Assembly (NCBI GenBank): GCA_002453315.1
Contig: DKGO01000223.1
Span: forward strand, 1 to 31,599
Origin: Caryophanales bacterium UBA6768
GTDB lineage: Bacteria > Bacillota > Bacilli > Bacillales_D > Amphibacillaceae
Reading direction: 5' to 3'
Length of the DNA stretch: 31,599 bases
This document shows, piece by piece, positions 26,581-31,599 of the stretch (position 1 is the stretch's first letter; every line of letters starts with the position of its first letter). A program made the translations under genes and the position numbers. The notes beneath the pieces were generated by a model that saw nothing but the letters and a program-made list of their open reading frames with translations, was not told the origin of the DNA and made no database searches.

Positions 26581-26609
26581 TTGTGAAACTTTCAGAGCTT
26601 TGATAGAAT
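26581..26609 (+). promoter_or_regulatory. Likely sigma-A promoter of der
   Basis: TTGTGA (26581-26586) and TAGAAT (26604-26609) are 17 bases apart. A perfect palindrome TCACAAATTGTGA (26574-26586) overlaps the -35. Confidence 0.55.
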
Positions 26610-26678
26610 AAAGAATGTATGGAACCCTGCGATATATTTGATTAAGTATCGTTGGTTTTAGAGAAAGGATGTCTTCTC

Positions 26679-27989
26679 ATGCCTAGGGCAACTGTCGCTA
26701 TTGTTGGAAGACCTAATGTAGGAAAATCGACTATCTTTAACCGCTTACTCGGTGAAAGGATGTCAATTGTTGAAGATACACCGGGAGTAACGAGAGATAG
26801 ATTGTATGGGGAGGCACAATGGCTCTCAACCCATTTTAGTGTTATTGATACTGGTGGTATTGAACTATCTGAAGAGCCTTTATTGTTAAAAATTCGACAT
26901 CAAGCGGAAATTGCTATTGATGAGGCAGATGTCATTGTTTTTATCGTTAATGGGAGAGAAGGAATTACACCAGCTGATGAAGAAGTAGCAAAAATTTTAT
27001 ATAAGTCTAAAAAACCTGTTGTTTTGGGAGTTAATAAAATAGACTATCCAGAAATTCGTGATCAAATTTATGAATTTTACTCCCTTGGTTTTGGTGAACC
27101 TTTTCCGATTTCAGGAACACATGGGCTTGGAATAGGTGATTTATTAGATGAAGTTATTAGTCATTTTCCAAGTGAAGAAGATGAAATAATAGATGAAGGC
27201 ACTATTTACTTTAGTGTCATAGGCAGACCAAATGTAGGGAAATCTTCCCTCGTTAATGCCATCTTAAATGAAGATAGGGTCATCGTTAGTTCGATGGAAG
27301 GAACGACTAGAGACGCGATTGATTCTGCTTTTGAAAAAGATGATCAGAAGTTTACCATTATTGATACGGCTGGAATTAGAAAAAGAGGAAAAGTATATGA
27401 AGCAACAGAAAAATATAGTGTGTTACGGGCGCTAAAAGCAATCGATCGTTCAGATGTTGTCTGTATTTTAATTGATGCAGAAACAGGAATAAGGGAACAG
27501 GATAAAACGATTGCTGGTTATGGCCATGAAGCTGGTAGAGGCATGGTTATCGTAGTCAACAAATGGGATACGGTTGAACGTAGTGAGCATGCCATGAAAG
27601 AATTTGAAACTTCAATAAGAGAACAATTTCAGTTTCTTAGTTATGCACCAATTGTATTTTTATCGGCAAAAACAAAAAAGAGATTACAAAGATTAATTCC
27701 AATCGTTAAATTAGTAAGTGAAAACCACGCAAAAAGAGTATCAACAAATATTTTAAACGACATTATCATGGATGCATTGGCTGTTAGTCCTCCAAAACCG
27801 GTCAAAGGGAAACGATTGAAAATTTTTTATACGACACAAGTCTCAGTGAAGCCTCCTACTTTCGTCGTTTTTGTGAATGACCCAGGGTTAATGCATTTTA
27901 CTTTTAAACGCTTTTTAGAAAATAGAATAAGGGAATCATTCGGATTTATTGGAACACCAATTCATATTATTGCACGGAAACGAAGTTAA
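26679..27989 (+). CDS. der: Ribosome biogenesis GTPase Der (EngA)
   Basis: Der is an essential GTPase with two tandem G domains that acts in 50S subunit assembly. The 436-residue protein has P-loops GRPNVGKST (about 10-18) and GRPNVGKSS (182-190), DTGG (57-60) and DTAG switch motifs, NKID (119-122) and NKWD, and a C-terminal KH-like domain ending KRS. Length equals B. subtilis Der. The frame is open from 26652, but ATG 26679 gives the family N-terminus and has AAAGGA upstream. gpsA follows after 12 bases. Confidence 0.97.
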   Translation: MPRATVAIVGRPNVGKSTIFNRLLGERMSIVEDTPGVTRDRLYGEAQWLSTHFSVIDTGGIELSEEPLLLKIRHQAEIAIDEADVIVFIVNGREGITPADEEVAKILYKSKKPVVLGVNKIDYPEIRDQIYEFYSLGFGEPFPISGTHGLGIGDLLDEVISHFPSEEDEIIDEGTIYFSVIGRPNVGKSSLVNAILNEDRVIVSSMEGTTRDAIDSAFEKDDQKFTIIDTAGIRKRGKVYEATEKYSVLRALKAIDRSDVVCILIDAETGIREQDKTIAGYGHEAGRGMVIVVNKWDTVERSEHAMKEFETSIREQFQFLSYAPIVFLSAKTKKRLQRLIPIVKLVSENHAKRVSTNILNDIIMDALAVSPPKPVKGKRLKIFYTTQVSVKPPTFVVFVNDPGLMHFTFKRFLENRIRESFGFIGTPIHIIARKRS

Positions 27990-28001
27990 GGAGGAACTAT
28001 T

Positions 28002-29033
28002 ATGTCAACCATTGCTGTGTTAGGGGCAGGTAGTTGGGGAACCGCCCTAAGTATTGTGCTAGCAGATAATCATCATGATGTTAGATTATGGTCACATCGA
28101 AAAGAACAGGTGGATAATATCAATAGGGAAAAATTAAATCGTCAATATTTAGAAACTCAATTACCTAATAATATTGTCGCATATCATAGATTGGAAGATG
28201 CTGTTAAAAATGTCGATGCCATGTTGATAGTGGTGCCATCCAAAGCAATTCGTGAAGTATGTCAGAAGATCAAGGGCTTATTCCCAAAAAATATCCAGAT
28301 TATTCATGCAACAAAAGGAATTGAACCAGAATCATTGAAAAGAATTTCCGAAATGATTTTTGAAGAGTTGCCTTTTTTAACGGAAGATCAATTAGTCGTA
28401 CTGTCTGGGCCAAGTCATGCGGAGGAAGTTGGCAAGCGACATCCGACAACAGTTACTGTGGCATCAAGTAGTTTGGATGCAGCTAAAGATGTGCAACAAC
28501 TATTTTCAAATGAGTTTTTCCGAGTGTATACGAGTGAGGATGTTGTAGGAATTGAATTGGGAGGGGCTTTAAAAAATATTATTGCTTTAGGTGCAGGCTT
28601 ATCTGATGGGCTGGGATATGGTGATAATGCGAAGGCAGCCCTTATTACTAGGGGACTTGCTGAGATTACCCGTTTAGGAGTATCATTAGGAGCCAATCCA
28701 TTATCATTTCTCGGGCTATCAGGTGTTGGCGATTTAATTGTTACTAGCACAAGTATCCATAGTAGAAATTGGCGTGCAGGAAATTTACTTGGTAAAGGAA
28801 AGCAATTGGTACAAATATTAGATGAAATGGGCATGGTTGTCGAAGGAGTTCGTACGACGAAAGCCGCATATCAACTTGCTAAAAAACAAAATATTGATAT
28901 GCCAATAACATTTGGCTTATATGAAGTATTATTTAATGACAAAGATCCTCGTCTCATCGTGGAACAATTGATGAAACGATCAATGCGTGAGGAAATGGAT
29001 GATTTAAGCCGTTATGTTGATTTAAATAAATAA
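28002..29033 (+). CDS. gpsA: Glycerol-3-phosphate dehydrogenase [NAD(P)+]
   Basis: GpsA reduces dihydroxyacetone phosphate to sn-glycerol-3-phosphate, the backbone of phospholipids. The 343-residue protein has the N-terminal Rossmann motif GAGSWGTAL, the ATKGIE and LSGPSHAEEV segments, and the catalytic lysine in ELGGALKNIIALGAGLSDGL, followed by the all-helical C-terminal domain. AAGGAGG precedes the ATG closely. It forms an operon with der. Confidence 0.97.
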   Translation: MSTIAVLGAGSWGTALSIVLADNHHDVRLWSHRKEQVDNINREKLNRQYLETQLPNNIVAYHRLEDAVKNVDAMLIVVPSKAIREVCQKIKGLFPKNIQIIHATKGIEPESLKRISEMIFEELPFLTEDQLVVLSGPSHAEEVGKRHPTTVTVASSSLDAAKDVQQLFSNEFFRVYTSEDVVGIELGGALKNIIALGAGLSDGLGYGDNAKAALITRGLAEITRLGVSLGANPLSFLGLSGVGDLIVTSTSIHSRNWRAGNLLGKGKQLVQILDEMGMVVEGVRTTKAAYQLAKKQNIDMPITFGLYEVLFNDKDPRLIVEQLMKRSMREEMDDLSRYVDLNK

Positions 29034-29129
29034 GTAGTAATGCAGGGAAAGTAATCTATAGGATCCCGGTGACGACCTTAAAACGAAACGATATCCATTA
29101 GCAATTGAGTAAATTCTGTAATTTCTAGC

Positions 29130-29344
29130 CCATGGAGTCTGTGTGACCCGGCTTCACATAGACTCCTGTGGGAAAGGCAACATGGGAACGTATACTTAGA
29201 TTGCTACGTCCTGTGGCAACGTCTACGATAGTGCATCCTGTACGTCGGAAAATACACTTCAGGAGTTAGCCTAGTGCAAATTTTTGAAGTTAGCTTAGGT
29301 TGCCCACGGAAAGCGAAGTGAAGGCGGTAAACACGGAAAACAAT
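29130..29344. repeat. Dispersed structured repeat, copy 1
   Basis: The left part forms a hairpin (GAGTCTGTGTGA at 29135 with TCACATAGACTC at 29154, one G-T pair). The right part (29276-29344) contains GCAAATTTTTGAA and a stretch starting TTGCCCACGGAAAGCGAAGT at 29300 that recurs nearly unchanged at 31489. Elements with similar wording (GACTCCTGTGGGAAA) are common between genes in Bacillaceae. No coding capacity is seen. It fills about half of the 579-base gap between gpsA and the yphE start; the rest holds a terminator and AT-rich sequence. Confidence 0.8.
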
Positions 29345-29460
29345 ATTTTTTAATATATTTGTAAAACTAGGTATATGATGATGCTTTTCTTCTCTTAGAG
29401 CATAATATATAGTGTTACTGTAAACAAAATCTTGTGATGTAACGGGAAATTGTTTAGTCG

Positions 29461-29492
29461 CCCGGGATGTTTTGTGGCATTCCGGGTTTTAA
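29461..29492 (+). terminator. Rho-independent terminator upstream of yphE
   Basis: CCCGGGATG pairs with CATTCCGGG (one G-T pair) around an 8-base loop and is followed by TTTTAATATTT. It lies 428 bases after gpsA, so the der-gpsA transcript would include the repeat. Confidence 0.8.
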
Positions 29493-29612
29493 TATTTAAA
29501 AAAATATTCGGTTGTATGTTATGATACTAAATAGTGTGAAGTATAGATACTTTTTTAAAAAAAAAATTATTGTTAAATACTATTCATAGTTTTGTTGTTT
29601 AGGAGTGACAGG

Positions 29613-29810
29613 ATGAGTGCAGCAGAATTAAAAGAAATATTATCCTTTGCCGGCATTGGACTACTAATTATGGCGATTGTTTTTATTCAATGGAGTAGGC
29701 GAAAACTAACCGGTGTTTTCCAAAAGATTATTTCACTCCTTGCATATTGTTGTTTAATCATCGGTGGGCTTATCGTTGTATTTATTGTTATTAGTGGGCC
29801 AACAGGTTAA
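29613..29810 (+). CDS. yphE: DUF2768 small membrane protein (YphE)
   Basis: This 65-residue protein has two membrane helices (about 9-25 and 38-58) separated by a basic loop with WSRRKL, and ends SGPTG. This pattern and the position between gpsA and yphF match YphE of B. subtilis. Function is unknown. An in-frame TTG at 29592 is rejected because AGGAGTGA lies seven bases before ATG 29613. Confidence 0.82.
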   Translation: MSAAELKEILSFAGIGLLIMAIVFIQWSRRKLTGVFQKIISLLAYCCLIIGGLIVVFIVISGPTG

Positions 29811-29825
29811 AGAGGTGTCTTACAA

Positions 29826-30551
29826 ATGAAAAAGACTATTATTGTTATGTTCGTTATATGTATATTTCTGTTGACAGGGTGTTTATATCCTAAAAGTGAA
29901 CTGGCAAAAAATCAAATGCCGAATGAGCAACAGTTGGAAATGGTGCAAATTGCTGTGGATCAATATAAGGAGGATTCCGGTGGTTTGGTACCGATCAAAA
30001 CAAAAGATAGTGATACATCTATTTATGAGAAGTACCTAATTGATTTCTCTGTTTTGAAAGACGAGCACTATATTGATGAAATACCTGGGACTGCTTTTGA
30101 GAATGGTGGAGTTTATCAATATGTCATTTTAAATCCTGAGGAAAATTTGCAGGTGAAATTACTCGATTTACGGACGACGGAAAAATTAAGGTCATTAAAT
30201 GTAAAATTACATACGTATCGTTCAAAAAATGGCCATCCCCCATTTGGAAATCAAATAGAAAAGGGCATTTTCCAAATAAATCATAAAAAGTTAGGCTATG
30301 ATGCTGAACCATATGTCGTTAGTCCTTTTACTAACAACAATTTACCATTTGTCATGGATTATAATGGGGAAGTATATATTGATTATCGAATTGATTTAAG
30401 GGAGGTAATGGAAGAATACCCTACACAATTTGAGGAAAATGAAGATATTAGAAGTATTTTGACAGAGAATTATCCATTCGTTCCAGCCTATTCGTTACCA
30501 TACAAAATTAATGAAAATAATGAACCAGTTTTTTTGTTTGAAAATGGATAA
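29826..30551 (+). CDS. yphF: Lipoprotein YphF
   Basis: This is a 241-residue predicted lipoprotein with the lipobox LLTGC (Cys19) after a short signal peptide, followed by a soluble domain with the family segments QLEMVQIAVDQYKEDSGGLVP near the N-terminus and VSPFTNNNLPFVMDYNGEVYIDY in the middle (given only to mark residues about 160-183). It is YphF-like by position and size; in B. subtilis it lies just upstream of spoIVA. Function is unknown. AGAGGTG lies upstream, 15 bases after yphE, so both are probably co-transcribed. Confidence 0.82.
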   Translation: MKKTIIVMFVICIFLLTGCLYPKSELAKNQMPNEQQLEMVQIAVDQYKEDSGGLVPIKTKDSDTSIYEKYLIDFSVLKDEHYIDEIPGTAFENGGVYQYVILNPEENLQVKLLDLRTTEKLRSLNVKLHTYRSKNGHPPFGNQIEKGIFQINHKKLGYDAEPYVVSPFTNNNLPFVMDYNGEVYIDYRIDLREVMEEYPTQFEENEDIRSILTENYPFVPAYSLPYKINENNEPVFLFENG

Positions 30552-30860
30552 ATTTGATTTTGAATTTATTGATAAAGTAAAATTGATTTATCGTTGTAAA
30601 TTTCTTCATTAAATCGATATTTCAAGGTGATAAAGGTGACCAATTAGTCACCATCAATGTTTTAAGTGACCACTTATTGTAAATAACATTAAGAGGGATC
30701 CTGAAACATTCAATAGTATTCGATGTTTAAGTTTACCGATTTTACGAATAATCAATAAAAAAATAAAGCGTCATTTATGAATCGAATCAAATGGGGATTG
30801 CTAGTAGTGATGGAAATATAATAGCGAAAAGACGGGCTTTGAGCGGTTAAAAAAACTTTC
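30552..30860. other. Non-coding stretch with small inverted repeats
   Basis: No credible gene is seen. GGTGAC (30635-30640) and GTCACC (30647-30652) form a hairpin that extends with TGAT/ATCA past an AAA bulge, and AAGTGACCACTT (30664-30675) is a near palindrome that repeats GTGACC. No T tract follows, so an operator or weak yphF terminator are equally possible. Confidence 0.4.
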
Positions 30861-30908
30861 AATAACCAATCAATAACGGAACATAAGTTCTGTTATTGAT
30901 TGGTTATT
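30861..30908. terminator. 22-bp hairpin, best read as a terminator on the - strand
   Basis: Arms 30861-30882 and 30887-30908 pair over 22 bases with one G-T pair around the loop ATAA. On the - strand it is followed within three bases by a run of T (GAAAGTTTTTTT); on the + strand there is no clear T tract. Confidence 0.6.
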
Positions 30909-30928
30909 CTATTCAGTTATGATAAAAT
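30900..30928 (+). promoter_or_regulatory. Possible promoter of the small-peptide transcript
   Basis: TTGGTT (30900-30905) and TAAAAT (30923-30928) are 17 bases apart; TGA just before the -10 makes it an extended -10 type. A start near 30935 would give a leader of about 80 bases. Confidence 0.45.
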
Positions 30929-30974
30929 AAATATGTAGCCAAAAGTTATACGGGTGGCGGTTGTCACATGGATC

Positions 30975-31005
30975 CCTTTTCTTGTTTTTCTCAAGGAAAG
31001 GAGGT
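30975..31005 (+). promoter_or_regulatory. Shine-Dalgarno-masking hairpin
   Basis: CCTTTTCTTG (30975-30984) pairs with CAAGGAAAGG (30992-31001) over ten bases with one G-T pair and a 7-base loop. The right arm covers the first part of the very strong AAAGGAGGTGA ribosome-binding site (30997-31007). Confidence 0.6.
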
Positions 31006-31013
31006 GAACAACT

Positions 31014-31157
31014 ATGGAGATTTTCTTTGTATTTAGTAAAGAAGTGTTGAAAGGAATTGTACGTGCTATTAGCACGCATCTATTTCGGAAAACCTTTTTA
31101 GACAAAGAGAAAACCACCCGACGCCGTGACAAGCAGGGTGGTTCTCATAAAAACTAA
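31014..31157 (+). CDS. 47-residue basic peptide, type I toxin-like
   Basis: The peptide opens with an aliphatic, aromatic stretch (MEIFFVFSKEVLKGIVRAIS), can form an amphipathic helix to about residue 24, and ends in a strongly basic tail (KTTRRRDKQGGSHKN). It is preceded by a perfect anti-16S match AAAGGAGGTGA seven bases before the ATG, partly masked by a hairpin. The last third of the gene encodes the arm of another hairpin (AACCACCC 31112, GGGTGGTT 31136). A short helical peptide with basic end, masked ribosome-binding site and a predicted convergent RNA is the layout of type I toxins. No named family was recognised; it could also be a non-toxic regulatory or membrane peptide. Confidence 0.6.
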   Translation: MEIFFVFSKEVLKGIVRAISTHLFRKTFLDKEKTTRRRDKQGGSHKN

Positions 31158-31232
31158 TCTTTTGTGACAACCACCGCCTGTACGGCTGAGGCTGCTAGAG
31201 GGAGGATGACAGTCCTTCCTCTTTTCTTATCT
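31105..31232 (-). ncRNA. Predicted antisense RNA opposite the small-peptide gene
   Basis: From the - strand promoter at 31267-31239 a transcript would begin near 31232 and run left through the 3' part of the peptide transcript. The hairpin 31112-31143 is, on the - strand, followed by TTCTCTTTG, which could terminate it, giving an RNA of about 125 bases. It would be complementary to the last third of the peptide gene and its 3' untranslated region. This is prediction from sequence signals only. Confidence 0.4.
31198..31228 (+). terminator. Terminator of the small-peptide transcript
   Basis: GAGGGAGGA pairs with TCCTTCCTC (one G-T pair) around a 6-base loop, followed by TTTTCTT. Confidence 0.8.
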
Positions 31233-31238
31233 ATATCC

Positions 31239-31267
31239 ATTTTAACGTAAAAGCATGCAAAAATCAA
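31239..31267 (-). promoter_or_regulatory. Possible - strand promoter of the antisense RNA
   Basis: Read on the - strand, TTGATT (31267-31262) and TAAAAT (31244-31239) are 17 bases apart. Confidence 0.45.
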
Positions 31268-31410
31268 TGAACTTTGCTTTATTGGTTTCAACTGCTTAAT
31301 AAAATTATACTAAGAGAATCCCCCAATGATAGCTTTTTTTATAAATTAATTAAAACTAGACTACATAAATTGGGATGTTTAAGGTGAAGTTTAAATTTCA
31401 AGTCAGAATC

Positions 31411-31533
31411 CACTCGCTTTTCGTGGGCAACGCTTCAACTAACTTCAAAAATTTGCTTTAGCAAATTTTTGAAATGGATTTTCGGCTGTTGCCCACGGAA
31501 AGCGAAGTGAAGCCGGTAAACACGGAAACAATA
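31411..31533. repeat. Dispersed structured repeat, copy 2
   Basis: Outer arms CGCTTTTCGTGGGCAA (left) and TTGCCCACGGAAAGCG (right, from 31489) are inverted with one mismatch. The centre is a 13-bp perfect hairpin (TTCAAAAATTTGC 31444, GCAAATTTTTGAA 31461). The right 45 bases match copy 1 at 29300. No gene was found from 31268 to the window end. Confidence 0.85.
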
Positions 31534-31599
31534 ATTTTTAAATTTACATTTAGAAATTCTGTTAAACTGTAACTTTTTAAAAAGAGTAATTATGAAATT

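Noticed and set aside
30794..30822. Promoter with TATAAT at 30817
   Set aside because: No -35-like hexamer occurs at 16-18 bases upstream, and no structured transcript follows.
30917..31132. 71-codon - strand frame opposite the small-peptide gene
   Set aside because: It lacks a ribosome-binding site and its frame crosses the promoter and hairpins of the forward unit; the forward frame has a perfect one.

Overview
The window reads as one chromosomal stretch of a low-GC, endospore-forming Firmicute of the family Bacillaceae. Almost every gene is on the + strand, in the order of the Bacillus subtilis spoVA-lysA-ppiB ... ribT-scpAB ... dacB-spmAB-rluB-resABCDE ... ypbDE-gudB ... sleB-ypeB ... 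cmk-ypfD-yphA-der-gpsA-yphE-yphF segment. The genus cannot be fixed from the sequence. Several genes present in B. subtilis are missing: spoVAC-E between spoVAB and spoVAF, the riboflavin genes before ribT, sigX/rsiX, recQ and ypdA.

Layout. 1-2355: tail of a spoVA operon (spoVAA partial, spoVAB, spoVAF). 2432-4731: lysA, ppiB and an orphan ribT with a strong terminator. 4884-5335: a 52-bp tandem hairpin array, then a 9-bp microsatellite that overlaps the likely scpA promoter. 5356-6672: scpAB, the kleisin and partner of the SMC condensin. 6801-9240: dacB-spmA-spmB, the spore cortex and core-dehydration operon. 9241-9710: an intergenic region with a degenerate repeat and a possible short transcript. 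9711-14022: rluB and resABC (cytochrome c maturation), closed by a terminator. 14155-16628: the resDE two-component system with its own likely promoter. 16652-17980: a cobalamin riboswitch controlling a transcobalamin-like lipoprotein and an ECF S component, probably corrinoid capture and uptake. 18215-19962: a CPBP membrane protease homolog and an acidic low-complexity protein with a C-terminal membrane anchor. 20139-21419: NAD-dependent glutamate dehydrogenase. 21587-23730: sleB-ypeB, cortex lysis in germination. 23951-29033: cmk, an S1-repeat protein, yphA, der and gpsA. 29613-30551: the sporulation-neighbourhood proteins yphE and yphF. 30552-31599: no long gene, but a structured module resembling a type I toxin-antitoxin locus (47-codon basic peptide, perfect Shine-Dalgarno partly held in a hairpin, and a convergent antisense RNA predicted from its promoter and terminator), plus the second copy of a dispersed repeat whose first copy lies after gpsA.

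Most of the window is conserved housekeeping and sporulation sequence. The parts most worth a second look are the non-coding or small-ORF stretches: the toxin-antitoxin-like module near 30.9-31.27 kb, the B12 riboswitch pair near 16.7-18.0 kb, the hairpin array and promoter microsatellite near 4.9-5.3 kb, and the gene losses inside the spoVA and rib neighbourhoods.
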